From Proteles cristata cristata (Eukaryota; Chordata; Mammalia; Carnivora; Hyaenidae), in contig JAESUZ010000139.1 in NCBI GenBank assembly GCA_017311185.1, positions 248,001 through 312,000 of the forward strand: 64,000 nt of DNA, given 5' to 3'. Shown one piece after another: positions 48,935-61,305 of the stretch. Within the stretch, counting starts at the first letter, position 1; each line of letters opens with the position of its first letter. The translations under genes were made by a program, and so were the position numbers. Below the pieces are notes generated by a model. That model did no database searches. It saw nothing but the letters and a program-made list of their open reading frames with translations, and had not been told where the DNA came from.

Positions 48935-50565
48935 TCGCCTGAGAAGGGTTGTGTATGTGATCGACGTTGGGAGGAATCTTTTGAGCTGGCTTGCTGGGAA
49001 TGTCTACAAGGTATTCCCTTCCAGTCTTAATTCCATGTTTAACGTCCCAATGAGCGTAAGGATGGGTGCTAAGTATCCCTAGCACATTCACTGTTTGGAC
49101 AAAGGAGCTGTGCTCAGTAGTCAAGTGGTTCTACGTACTTTTAAGAAATCCATAATTGTCATCTTTTTTCGAAAGGAAAGATGCTTCCTGGCAAAGCAAC
49201 AGGGAAAAGCCACGGCAGCCATGCTGTGACAATGTTATATTCCTGCTAAGCAGTTCTTTTCACAATTCCCTGAAAGAGCTCACAGAAGGAGTCAGGATGA
49301 GGATATGTGTCAAAATACACTTCGTGTTTCACATAAGGGCTGATGATCACAAACCTCAAGTTCAATACGCTAGCTAATCAGGAGGATCATAAAAGTGACC
49401 ATTTTCCTACAGAGAATCCTCATGTATATAATCTCACTGAATCATCACTACAAACAAGTCAGGGCTTCTTATGTTCACTGCATAGAGAAGACTCAGATAC
49501 TTACTTCCTTTCCATTTTCTCCAGTGGGGATTCCAGACACCCTCCCCTACTTTTCCCCTCCCTGCTTGAACAAAAATGTACCAGGGATTTTTGTTTAGGC
49601 AAAACAATAGCACAATAGAATGTCATAATGTAGTTTATTACATAAATTTTAATATGTCAAATTGCCCTCATTATTGGCTAGAGAAAAAACCAGGTGTGTG
49701 TGTGTGTGTGATAAACTTTGACTTAAAATAGTGACCCCACAGGGTCTTTATTATTCTCACAGTTCTGTTACCACATTGCACGTGTGTGCATACATAGACT
49801 TACCTCTGGTGTCTGGGAGAGGAGAGGTGACCAACACAGCAGCCTGATGTACCCAGAGCATAACTAAGAACCACAAAGAAAGCAGAAAAGGGCCTTGAAC
49901 TGAAATCACTGGCATGAAATTCTTGTCCTAAAGGAAATGTGATTCATGTTAACTTAAAGTTCATTTACTCTAACTTTGAATGTACTCCTAAGAAGAAGCT
50001 TGTGGGGCCAGTTGCATTAGATATGGCATGGAGTGTCACTACCCCAGTTTAAACAGGATACTAAACATAATTAGGAGGTCTGTCCAGAGCTGGTATGGTA
50101 GCTGCATGCTTGCCAGGACACAGATTCTGCTAGCTTTCAACTTTGTTTGTAGGGTGTGGCCTTCACCCCCATGCCCAATATAGCTGCCAAACTCCAGTTT
50201 CAAGCAATAGATTACAGCTAGGAAGAAGGCTAAGCTCTTTTTAAGGAAGTTCTCCAGAATTCCTATTCTTTGCTTATAGCCCATTGGTCAGAAATCAGTC
50301 AGTGGCCATAGCTAGCTGCAAGGGAAGCTGACAAGTTTAGTTTTTGACCTGGGCATTAAGATGCCCAGTTAAAAATCAGAGTTCTGTTCACCAGAGTGAT
50401 GGTCAAGGACGTATCTTCGGTAGGCAACCAGTGATATCTGAGATATTTGTTTATCTGATCTCCCAGATGACAACTGCTTAGAAATGATGAACATGATGGA
50501 AATCATGCAGGCCAGATGACGGCATTAAGAAACAACAAACAGAATATCAAAGTGTATTAAGTATT
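48935..50565. other. Intronic sequence, only a (TG)n repeat recognised
   Basis: (TG)8-9 at about 49694-49711. Otherwise no element or gene seen. Confidence 0.45.
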
Positions 50566-50583
50566 AGAAAACCCCATCAGAAG

Positions 50584-50835
50584 GGGCACCTGGGTGGCTC
50601 AGTCAGTTAAGTGTCCAACTTAGGCTCAGGTCATGCTCTCACGGTTCATGGGTTTGAGCCCCACATCAGGCTCTATGCCGACAGCCAGCTCAGAGCCTGG
50701 AGCCTGTTTCAGATTCTGTGTCTCCCTCTCTCTCTGACCCTCCCCTGCTCATGCTGTCTGTCTCCCTCTCAGAAATAAATAAAACATTTTTTAAAAATTA
50801 AAAAAAATAATTAAAAAAAAAAAGAAAGAAAAAAG
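50584..50835 (+). mobile_element. CAN-SINE, intermediate age
   Basis: Sense copy: 'gggtggctcagtcagttaag', box B 'gggtttgagcccc', CT-rich middle, AATAAA and a long interrupted A tail. An imperfect target duplication (about 50566-50583 and 50836-50851) is visible. Confidence 0.94.
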
Positions 50836-51124
50836 AGAAACCCAGCAGAAGACCTTGAAAGGAACACTTGTCTTAGACCCTTGGGGGCAAAGTGCCATGC
50901 ACTCCCCAAGAAGCATATGCCCCCTTTAAGGCATCCCTGTATAAAGAATAGCAAAGTCATTGTTAGGTCATTATTAAGAACTTTAAATTATATTGATTAT
51001 CTTTGGTTTAAGAAGTCAGAGAATTCTATAATAACTTTCTAAAATTTTCCACTTAAAAAGCTTCCTATAATCAAGAAAAAGATTGTTACTTAAAAATACT
51101 AAGCTTCAGCAATTTAGAAAATTT

Positions 51125-51293
51125 ACTTTAAAAAAGGTTATTGAGTGAATACTATGTGCCAAGTGCTTATAAGGCCTTATTTAATCTTAAAATGTACTGT
51201 ACGGAAGCATTATTACTTCCATTTTTCAGAGAAAGAAACTGAGATCCAGAAAAGCTAAGTCACTTGCCCACTTTACTTGGGTTTCAGACCCAA
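51125..51293 (-). mobile_element. MIR SINE
   Basis: Reverse MIR: 'gaatactatgtgccaagtgc', 'acttccatttttcagagaaa', 'gctaagtcacttgcccac'. It ends exactly where the inverted repeat arm begins. Confidence 0.8.
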
Positions 51294-51554
51294 GTGTTTA
51301 TGGATTCCAGGTGTACTTTGCCCCATGATGTCCACCCCTCTGAGAGCCACGTCTCAGAAGGAGAGAGATGGGGAGCTGGAGTCCATTAGGCAGGACTGAG
51401 ACGTATGTGAACACACCATTAACCGGAGAGACAGGGTGGTTTTGTAATGAAGTTCCCCTCTTTGGCCTCTGCCAAATTCCTGTCCTGAAGCCACGAGAAA
51501 CCCAGAGTCACTCTGAGAACAGTGTCCATATACACTTGGTAGGGACATCCCAGG
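51294..51554 (+). repeat. Inverted duplication, left arm
   Basis: The reverse complement matches 52019-52280 with about 16 differences over 261 bp. The outer 108 bp (51294-51401) are identical. Read in + orientation it has 'ggttttgtaatgaag', where the other arm reads an AATAAAG polyadenylation-like signal, suggesting an LTR-derived sequence (inference). Confidence 0.93.
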
Positions 51555-52018
51555 CTGAGCCTGCTTATTTCTCTGTCCTGAAATGTGTCGCGTTTCTGTT
51601 TACCGGCCTTGCTGTATCTTGCTTCTGCTTTCCTTTTCTGATCTCAAAGGGTGATTAATATTTTCTTCTTCCTGTATATTCCAAAGTCCTCCAGCTCACC
51701 TCTGGGACTACAGCAACTTGTAGTCTTTATAGGCCTGAAAGTGCTTAGAACCCAAGTGAGAGCTGTTCTAAAATCTGCCGAAGCACCTGGAGGTTACAGA
51801 CCCGTTGAAAATACTGTCAAGGACATGTAATAAAACAGAACAAGACCTTGGCCTCTGTCATGATTTACAAATGTCCTCCATGGCCACTATTCATTTTTGA
51901 CAAGCGAGAGAAGTTTGGATTAGTTTAAGGCCGAAATGTGGCCCGTGATTGGAGAAAAGTAAAAATGATGCTCTCTGGAGTGAAAAAAATATACTGAGTG
52001 GGGGCCACTCTTCTGTGA

Positions 52019-52280
52019 CCTGGAATATCCCTACCTGGTGTATATGGACACTGTTCTCAGAGTGATTCTGGGTTTCTCATGGCTTCAGGACAAGAATTCA
52101 GCAGAGGCCATGAAAGGGGAACTTTATTACAAAACCACCCTGTCCCTCCGGTTAATGGTGTGTTCACATACATCTCAGTCCTGCCTAATGGACTCCAGCT
52201 CCCCATCTCTCTCCTTCTGAGACGTGGCTCTCAGAGGGGTGGACATCATGGGGCAAAGTACACCTGGAATCCATAAACAC
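52019..52280 (-). repeat. Inverted duplication, right arm
   Basis: Partner of 51294-51554, separated by a 464-bp non-repeated spacer. Identical outer segment is 52173-52280. The similar 60-64 codon open frames read from each arm share their last 35 or so residues only because the DNA is duplicated. Confidence 0.93.
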
Positions 52281-53394
52281 AATATTCCATCCACTGGTAG
52301 TTGAATTAATGACACGTTTACTAGGTATGTTGACTCCATATTATGTATGAATCCTGTGCTGGATGGTGGGGATACAGACAGTATACATCATCCATCTGGC
52401 CTCATGAGGCATTGGGGCATCCATAGAAACTTCTTTTAATTTGCTGATTTGGACCTATTTTTCTTATAAGACAACATGAGTTGCTGGAGAGGCTAGCAGA
52501 GGGAGTCTAAGAAACAAAGATCAAAATTTCAGGATATGGTGACTGAAAGTATCAAAAACTCCCCGGTACTTCTGGACACAAGGCCATAAATGATCCCTTC
52601 TGATGGAGAACAAGGTAACAGAGTTAAGGAAGAGGAAAAAAAAAAAAACATTTTAATAGACTGGATTCTGGTTTAATTCTTTGATCTGATTGTCATAGGG
52701 TGTTAGCCACCCGCAAACTCAAAATCTCAACAGAATAGTCTTTGGAAATATACCAGAATCCCCTCCCCCACAGGTATACACACGCACTTTGTGTGCTTGC
52801 TCACCTACAAGTTTAAAAATAGGAGCCCTGGTGTTGCCATGACTCCGTGTGCTACTCAGCAAGCCTTCTTTCCCTTGGATGTGCTTGCACTTGGAGCACT
52901 GCTTAGCAAGGATCTGGCTCAGAGCGGCCTCTAGCGGCGCAATCCTTAGGGAAGTGCTTCTTTCTCAGATCATTCATCCCAATTCCAAAATTAACCCTCC
53001 TAGAAAAGTTGAACACTCGAGTGTTCTGAAACGTTCTCCACGTGGTCTGCTCTCTGCAGAATCTTTCTCATCGGCTACCAGTACCAAACCACTTGGCACC
53101 TACTGTGTGCTCAAGACTGTGGAGAACCGTCCAGTAGTTCACGACCCTGCCGGGAAACAAGATCCGCATCCCACGAACACTTAGCTGCTGCAGGGAAACG
53201 GGGTGGGAGAGGTAGTGATGACAAGTGAGGTAATTCAAACAAAGTATGTGGGCTCTGATCGTCAGAAGTTAACATTTTCCTTTCGCAGATAAAGAAGCCT
53301 TCTAAAATGTGTCACTGATTCAACAACCTCAGGGAAGGGTTAATGTGCTGACTGCTCCCATCTTGTCTTCAGTTCCCAGTGTCCATGCATCTCA
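52281..53394. other. Intronic sequence without recognised features
   Basis: A12 run at about 52637. No element assigned. Confidence 0.4.
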
Positions 53395-53585
53395 GTCCCG
53401 ACCATGTGGTTAGAACTTCCTGGGGAACTTGAAGAAACTATACACATCTCATGGCCCCGCCCTGCAAAATGCTGATCTAGTTGGATGGGAGTTGGGTAGG
53501 GGCCTGGGAACTGACCTCTGCTAAAAGCTCCCAAGTTGACTGTAAGGGCAGCCAGGGTTGTGAATCGCTGTTCTCGGTCATTTCT
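53395..53585. mobile_element. MER5A-like hAT-Charlie element
   Basis: Near full-length pattern with opposed ends: 'ggttagaacttcctggggaa' at the left, 'aaaagctcccaagttgactg' and 'gccagggttgtgaatcgctg' at the right, which are partial complements as expected for a small inverted-repeat transposon. Confidence 0.65.
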
Positions 53586-56053
53586 GTGGTTACAATGGCC
53601 AGAGTAGGATGAACCACAATGATAATTCTGCATAAATTTGAACATAGTGCTAGTGAAAGAAATTTTTCTTTTGATTCTTTCCTGATGACCAACCAGCCTA
53701 AAATTGGGATCCCTGTGAGTGCTATGAAATTCAAATGCTGGAAAGGGTATAGACATCTTGTCAGTGGTGATCCTCTTGCAGGTCGCCCTGATTTCCTAAT
53801 ACAGCTTTTGGTCCTGTAGCCAACGCTCCGTGTGCCTATTTTATGTCTAGAGATGAGTTTCCATTAGTAAAGCTAGCAGCATGAGCATCAGATCTGACTT
53901 TAAATGGCATTCTAATTCTTCTGTACATAGATTGATTACAAACCCCAAAGAAACAGAACTTTAAAGCCCCAGATTTGATGTCTGCTAGCCTTGAGAAATT
54001 TATGCTTTGCTAAATTTTGGAGCGTACAAGTGGTTTTAGAATGAAAGTTATTAACACTAGAAAATGATGTTCTCTGTATTACTACACTGTTATTACATTT
54101 AATGGAATTGCTCCCTAAAGTGCCACAGAATGAAATAAAAGGGAAAACAGTTTAGAATCAGGAAGACCCAGGATGCAGGCCAAGGTGAGAAAAGAAATGG
54201 TGGGCCGCCTCCGTCTCCCCGCCCTTACCTGGAGTCCAAGAGACCCCTTCTTCAGGGGAACCAGTTGAATTGGGCTTGATAATGCTCTGGCAGGGGGGTG
54301 GGAGGTGCAGGTGGTTTGAGAATGTGTGGCATTGTTGGGGCTCTGACTGCTGTGAATAAGCAAGAGACGGTAGGCCAAAGCGTAGCTTTGGAATCGTTTA
54401 AAGGAAGGGCATAATTTTGTCTAAGAGAGCAGTGCCATCCATCTGAAGACTTTGCATGGCATAGGAAACCTCACGTTTGTCCAAAGAGATAAGAAAGGAG
54501 AGAAATACTGCATTATCGTTATTCAACCTCTTTGTGGTTCGTAAGAGGGAGCCACAGCAGAGTCTCCAGATGCACTTCCCGTGTAGGTGATCCTTGGGTG
54601 ATTGTTATCGTTTTTAGCCCCTGTCTTCCACCTACCCACAGGTGTCACACAGCTTCCTGGCTGAACAGATGGCCTTTTGAGTCTTGTCTTTAAGGCTATG
54701 AGCCTTGAGCTTCCTTGAATGAGCAGGGAAGAATGAGTCCCAAATACTTGTTCTACCCCAGACTCCAGATTCCAGATCTGAGCTATTCTATGGCACCTTC
54801 TGGAACCTCTTGACAGTAGTATAACATGAGGGAGGAACTAATCACTGTTAAGAAACATTTATTAATTGCTGCACAATGCGTTTTCCTCTTTTGGGCTCAA
54901 CCAGGCATGTTCTAATATCGAGCTGGCTCCTCAAGGTTGAATTGAAAATGTCTTATGCAGGCAGTCAAATCCTTGCTTTGCATATGCCCGATGACTGGTG
55001 CTCTAAGTAGGAGCACGTGTGTAGCTCTTTGTTCTGAAGTGTATAGAGATTTTTCCAGGTTTCATATCAGGCGCGCAACACAGTATTGGGTTTTGCATTG
55101 GAGGTGAAGGGTGGATGAAAGGAGGTATTGCTACTGTACTGCAAACCTCAAACGGTTATGGGCCTGTGAATCTTAGTGCCCGAGAGTCGTGGCCATTCTT
55201 AGTGCCCCTTCTATTTATGCAGATTTTCTTTCCCTTCCTGGCATTGTTTTCATCTTGCCCCAAGTGATGTCAGCTTCATTTCATCCTGGCTGTTTGGTGT
55301 TGTCAGAAGAACCCAGCAGTGAGGAGAAGGGACACAATAGTTAATCTCCTCACTGTGCTTCCCACCATGCTTCTGTGTTAAGTCAAAGGGGTGACACAGA
55401 AAATCCATGTGCTTTCCTGGGGGCCAAGGGTACATCTGAGAGCTGAGTGGTCTCCTCGTGGCTTCTCTGCAACCCCCCCGCCCGCCCGCCTTTTCTGTGG
55501 GAGATGATAGTTCATATATCTCAGTGTCATCAGGAAGACTGAGGCATGCTCCTTTCCCTGTTGCAAAGGTAAAATTGGAAAGTGGGAAAAAGAAAGCAAG
55601 TACAGCATTTGATTCAGCCTTTGAAATCGTCTGGGTCCCATGTGAAGGACACACGTGCTGAGTCTGTCAGCCCTGACAGTGACACGGGCTTCAGATTCTG
55701 AGCTTATATTTTTTTCTGGAAAAAAAAAAATGCCTATCCGTCCCCTCCCTTCGGAGCACTGGGAAAGGCTCCTTCTTGTACCAGCTGTCCGGTCAGTCAC
55801 TCTGGTGATTGGTAAGGAGCAGGGAAATGTGTCTATTAAAAAAAAAAAAAAAGAAAGAAAGAAATTGACAGGAGACCTAAAGAAGGAATGGGACCTATCT
55901 GAGGGGAAGGAGACCTTGCAGAAATGAATAAAGAGCAGGCTATGATCCTGAAATGCCTAGGTGCTCAGCCCCTGGTCAGAGCCCCAGAACACGCGGGTGA
56001 TCTATCCGAACAGAGGAGAGATGCTGTGGATGGAGGAGCAGAACCGTCTAGCC
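53586..56053. other. Intronic sequence without recognised features
   Basis: Includes A-rich run at 55839-55852 and open frames of 134 and 140 codons on the minus strand at 55250-55800, with no domain recognised. Confidence 0.4.
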
Positions 56054-56089
56054 ATTCTAGGCAGAATTAGTCGTTCCTTTCTTTGTGCT
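56054..56089 (+). repeat. 36-bp direct repeat, copy 1
   Basis: Matches 56891-56926 with two mismatches. Shared start is ATTCTAGGCAGAATTAGTC. Flanks do not match. Confidence 0.85.
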
Positions 56090-56779
56090 CTTATTGAAAC
56101 AGGAGGCCGATCTGCCCTAATGTAGCCGTGTCCTGCCTTGATAAGAAAATGAAAACTCTACTTTTGTGAATCTAATTCAGGGTGAAGGAGAGTTGCATGC
56201 TCAAAATCTCTCAAATATATTGTGCTCCCCTTTACAAAGGAGAAAGAACCGGGGCCTGAGTGAACTTCCATTCCAAAAGCGACAGAAGCCCCCAGCCAGC
56301 CTCTTCCAGGAAGAGGATGTCTGGTGGTTGCCCTGGATGATGAAAAACCCATCACGTGGGCACCTGTATTTTTTTTTTTTTTTTGGATGGAGACATTGTC
56401 GTTGAAGACCTAAAAGTGGCTAACATAGTCTTTCTCAGGTCAAAATGGGAATCAGGAAGAAGTTGTAGCCCATGACTTACTGAATTAAATAGATTTTAGT
56501 ATGCTGTAAAGAATGAAGAATTGGATATTTAGAGCAGAAAGCTCATTTTCCCACAGGTCTCTGATGCCTCCTTTTTATCCACTGGATGAACTGTGTATTC
56601 CTTTGCAAGCCATAAAACACCCTTGAATATCTGGGCCCAGCTTTCATGATCGGGCTTATCTGTGCCCCTCTCTGACTCTCCACCATGCCCCAACTAACAC
56701 TGTTTGTGATCCAGCAACAGTTTCAGACAGCATGACTGGCCATTGTCTAAACGTGACCGTTTTCTACTACTTTATGCAT

Positions 56780-57000
56780 CTGCATGGGCTGTTCTCACCA
56801 ATGCTCCTCTTTCAGTTCCCCTGGTGAATACATGAATGTCCTTAAAGTTCAGACTCAAGTGTCCTCTCCTCTATGAAGCCTTCTCTGACAATTCTAGGCA
56901 GAATTAGTCATACCTTTCTTTGTGCTTCTGCAGCCCCATGTTCAGACCTCTATTATAGCACTTAGATGTGCAAGCAGTTCAACTTTAAAAGTATATGGGA
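56780..57000 (+). mobile_element. L2 LINE fragment (contains 36-bp repeat copy 2)
   Basis: L2-like: 'gactcaagtgtcctctcctc', 'tatgaagccttctctgacaa', then 'ttctgcagccccatgttcag'. Positions 56891-56926 duplicate the 56054-56089 sequence. Confidence 0.55.
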
Positions 57001-57734
57001 GTGTCTAAGGTTGGGGATGTCTGGGAGCTACCCCAGGACTCACTGCGCAGAAGACTCCTACATGTTTTATTGAATGGAAATGTGAATGAATCAATAAAGG
57101 TGAAAGGTGGGGCTTGTGCATGGGGAGTGCAAAAGTGAATATTCATTTTTAAAACTTAAATATGTCATCCTTCATGTGAAGGTGACTTTTCTGATTCATA
57201 GGCAGTAAAACACAGAGTTTTAAACTAGTTATCAACACTTGCTTTATGTGCAGAGAGCGCTCACATGGTCTTTAGCCCTATAATCCATGACATACCTGGA
57301 AATGATTCCTCGCTGCCCTTTGCTCCTTTTCTTTATACCATGAGTCAAGCCCTGGTACCTCCTACATGGCTTCTAAGTTACATCCGTCTGTCCTCTGCTT
57401 CCGTAGTCACTGGCCTCGTCAGCTCGTGCCAGGATTCCTAGAACGAGTTGCTCCATGTCTCTTTAATATCACAAAAAATGTTTTACTCCCTATATGATTT
57501 ACAATTTTCAAGTATCATTTGGATCATTTTACTCGTGGAAGTAGGGACCTATGGGAACTTCTTTTAGCCAAACTGAAATCTGGCATGGCGGTCCTCCACC
57601 CCAGATATCAAATTCCTGACCTCCAAGCCTGTTCTCCTATTACTTTCCAAAAGGGCTGACTTTTCTAGGCCAAACCCTTCTCTCTCCCATCCACACACTG
57701 TGGTCCATAGAGTGGAGGAGGTACTCTGCTGGGA

Positions 57735-57850
57735 GGCAGGAGAACACAGTTCTCTGTTCCCAGCTTTGCTACTAATTAGCTGTGTTACAAGTTATTTTAC
57801 CTTTTCCAGACTTCTGTGTTCTCCTTTGTAAAATAAGGTCTTAGGAGAGG
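57735..57850 (+). mobile_element. MIR SINE
   Basis: Sense MIR: 'ttgctactaattagctgtgt', 'ttattttaccttttccagac', 'ctcctttgtaaaataaggtc'. Confidence 0.75.
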
Positions 57851-58705
57851 TGCTTGCTCGGAAAGAATTTGGAAGAGGTGAGCCTTATGTTCCTTCTGAT
57901 TCCAGAGTCCTTTGATTCTTTGATTTTAGGGGGTATTGGATTTCTAGGTTTCCTTCCAACCCTGTGATCAATGAAGTGGTTTGAATAGGTTTCGAATCCA
58001 GAACTTTGGCATCATTACAGGCACACTGCTCTACACCAGCTGACAATACCAGAAAGGGAATGGAGAGTGGGGGCCTCTGTGTTAGCCTGCCTTCTGCATG
58101 GATACACAAAATACTGGGAGCAGTCCTTTTTCAGATTACTTCTAGTTTTTCGTTCAGCCAAGCTTTTGATTCACTTGATAAAGAAAATAAATGGCCAGAT
58201 TTGATTTTCTTTGATCGAAAAGATTTATTTTCTATTCTCCCTGCCTCAGCAAACACTAACCTGCAGGTATTCACAGTCTAGTTGCCCAATTCTGGGCTGT
58301 CTGGGTTTCTGGAATTTGCCTTCCTCTTCTCAGGCCCAATTTTTGGTAGAGTGTTTTACTTTCTTAAGAAATCCATCTGAAGACGAGTGGGGTCAAGGTC
58401 AGGATATGGGCCTCAGACAACTTCTTGTCAGCTGTTCTTATTTGATCGGATTCTACTAATGGAATTGCTCCCCATACCAGAGTTGAATTCCGTGATATAA
58501 CCACATAACCCTGCCCTCCAGTACTTCCCTCCATCTCCCGGGAATGGTATGTGTGTCATTCCAGTTACATGTGTTAGAAATTTAGAAGTACTCTTTGATT
58601 CTTTCCCTCACCCCTTAATCTAATCAATTTTCTGATTTTACTGGTCCTCTAGTAAAATATATTTCTCTTTTCCCCATTTGCCCTACTCAATGCCCTAGTT
58701 AAATT
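57851..58705. other. Intronic sequence without recognised features
   Basis: No element or gene recognised. Confidence 0.4.
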
Positions 58706-58765
58706 ACACACAGACACAGACACACAGACACACACACACACAGACACACACACACACACACACAC
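58706..58765. repeat. (CA)n microsatellite with CAGA interruptions
   Basis: About 30 dinucleotides with four CAGA interruptions. Confidence 0.95.
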
Positions 58766-58779
58766 TTATTTGTTTGATG

Positions 58780-58915
58780 TTTGTGTCTTTCTCTGACTAG
58801 ACTATTAGCTCCATGTTGGCAGCAATGCATCAGTCTCACACGCCATTGCATTTTAATGCTTAGCACTTTAATTGGCTCAGAGCAGGCACTCATTAAATAT
58901 TCGTTGAATGAGTAA
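58780..58915 (+). mobile_element. L2 LINE 3' end
   Basis: L2 terminus: 'gactagactattagctccat', 'gagcaggcactcattaaata', 'ttcgttgaatgagtaaat'. Confidence 0.75.
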
Positions 58916-59039
58916 ATTAACTTAAGCTAATTGTAAAATTAAGCTTTGGATTATCTATAGACTTGATTTCCTCTGGGCCTTTGGATTATCTATTTAAGAC
59001 TTTGTTTCAGGTTCTATTCTTAGATTCCTTATATTTTCA

Positions 59040-60560
59040 ACAAATAGTGCAGCACCTATTCTGTGCACAGAGCTGTACTCAGTGTGAAGGACAACACAAC
59101 AGAAAAGGCAGGTCCTGATTCTCTTCAGAATTTGATTTTAATTGACACAAAGACCACACACACAAAAATGTTGAGTAGAAGTGCAAGACAGAATATGACA
59201 AAATGCCTCAGATGGATAGTACAGTTCACATGCTGTAGTCAAGGAATGTTGTCTATATGGGCTGAAGTTGCAGCCCTGGGACATTGTGGAGGAATTGGAG
59301 GCAGTGGGACTTGACTTATCCTTTGAGGAATGTGGAATGTAGAGATCCAAGCAAGGTGCCATTTTTCTAAGTGAGAATGATAGCACAAATGAAGAATTGG
59401 ACTTGACACTGAATGTTCATGTGAGGGTTATGTTGGGATCAACTTAACCTGAATGGAGTTATAGTTAGGTAATAAGAAAAATAAGTGTGGGGGTTATAGT
59501 GGGACAGAGTTGGTTTTTTGAAAGGCAACATCCTATAGTTGGAAGAGCATCATATTGGACGTTGGCATCTCATCATGTGACCTTAATCTAGTCATTTGTA
59601 CTCTCTAAATCTCATCACCCTTATCCCCCAAAAAAAAGTGTGGTAAAGAGCATACATTAGTAAAAGGTAGAATTCCATCAGCTTTTAGCTATTCTGTGTT
59701 CTGTTTTTGTAAAGGATGTGAAAGAGACACCACTAGCATATCTGTCTGCTTTCGATTCTTCCTTCTGTGAAACAGCCTGAATCCCTGGGTTGGGCTGAAT
59801 GAGTGTCACTGCTAAGTGGTAAGTCAAGGAAGCCCTTGAAAGTTAGGTTAATGTCATTTAACCTTATCCTGGGAGGTAGCCCCAGGAAAGACGTGATGAA
59901 ATGGTTATTTTAAGATTAATCCTGTACCGCTCCATGGAGGAATGGGAAGAGTGACCCAAAGGTGGGAAGATTAGTCAGACCCACTCCAAATGCAAGGGGA
60001 CAAGGGGCAGAGTGTTGGTGGTCTCAGGGGTTGCAGAACAATCTTGAAGTCTGCCTCCTCAGGGTCTGGTGGTATCCTTTATAGAGATAATAGAGGAGAT
60101 ACAATAGTCAAAGCTGACTTTTTAGTTTTGAGACCGAAAGGATGGTGATTGATGAATGGAAATGGGTAAGTTGAAGTGGGAACTTGTTTTTCAAAGAAGC
60201 TGTGTTAAATTCTGAGCTGAGGGCTGGACATGTGAGGAGATCTTGAAGTGGCTACAGCTGTACGGCCTGGAATGTGAAGTTATGGGTTTGAAATTCATCA
60301 GCACAGCTGCCAGTGGCCAGCTGAGGAAAGATCAGTTCTCTCAGGAGAGGAGTATACAGAGAAAGTAAGGTGAGACTCCTCCTGAGTCCTCCAGGACAGT
60401 CGGAGGCGAGGAGGAGAAGATTCGGCAAAGGTCACCGGCCTGCTGGAGGCGGCGGGAAGATCGTGGTCAGCTCTGTAAGGGGCAGGTTACTGAGGTCCAA
60501 AGAAATGACTTTTAAGAAAGGAAAAGGGGTCAATGGTGTCAAATGGGGTAGAGAGGGCAG
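59040..60560 (+). mobile_element. L2-like LINE remnants (discontinuous)
   Basis: Scattered L2-like phrases ('ctgattctcttcagaatttg', 'gcccttgaaagttaggttaa', 'gaaagacgtgatgaaatggt', 'gaaattcatcagcacagctg'). Assigned with low confidence. Part of the interval may be unique. Confidence 0.35.
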
Positions 60561-60796
60561 ACATTTGTGGACTATCCATATCTTTTATTTCCTCTTTTAT
60601 ACCATTAACTACCATTAATCGGGGATTGATTGGTTTTTGGACTATGCAGGTCCATTGTCTAATTTTTTGTCACTTTCCTATTGTTTTTAAACAGCATAGA
60701 GAAAGAATTAAAGGGAAGGGAAGGATTTAAGCATTCTTCTCTATTACCAGGTATGGGGAAAGGTTGGTGGGGAAGTTGCTTGTTAATATTGTCAGG

Positions 60797-60967
60797 GCGC
60801 TTGGGTGTCTCAGTTGGTTAAGCATCCTGACCTCATTCGGCTCAGGTCATGATCTCACAGTTTGTGGGTTTGAGCCCCGTGTTGGGCTCTGTGCTGGCAG
60901 CTAGCTTGGAGCCTGGAGCCTGTCTTTGGATTCTGTGTCTCCCTCTCTCTCTGGCCGTCCGCTGCTT

Positions 60968-61001
<34 letters not shown>

Positions 61002-61034
61002 AAATAAATAAAACCTTTTAAAACAATTAAAAAA
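60797..61034 (+). mobile_element. CAN-SINE with expanded CT tract
   Basis: Sense copy: 'gggtgtctcagttggttaag', box B 'gggtttgagcccc', a long (CT)n run at about 60968-61000, AATAAA and A tail. An imperfect duplication ending in TGTCAG flanks it. Confidence 0.94.
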
Positions 61035-61119
61035 AATACTCACTGTCAGTAAAATAAAATTAGGGCCCTTTGTACAATAGCAGAAGCCAGAAGAGTCTCT
61101 TGGTAGTATGGCCCCTATA

Positions 61120-61305
61120 CCTGTCAGCCTGGTGGCTTTGGCCAAGTTTACTAATCCCTCTGAGCATCCTCAGCTGTGAAAACAGAGTTAACACTAAAGG
61201 CTACCTATTGTTTTCGTACTGGTCAAATGAGACCGTATGCAAAGTTTTTAGCAGAGGCCAGACACAAAGAAAGTGCTCACTGTTCATTACCTTTTGTCTT
61301 TGCTT
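61120..61305 (+). mobile_element. MIR SINE
   Basis: Sense MIR: 'ggctttggccaagtttacta', 'cctcagctgtgaaaacagag', 'gaaagtgctcactgttcatt'. Confidence 0.65.

Noticed and set aside
51354..52220. Two open frames with the same C-terminal peptide on opposite strands
   Set aside because: They arise from the two arms of an inverted DNA duplication. There is no evidence for a duplicated gene.
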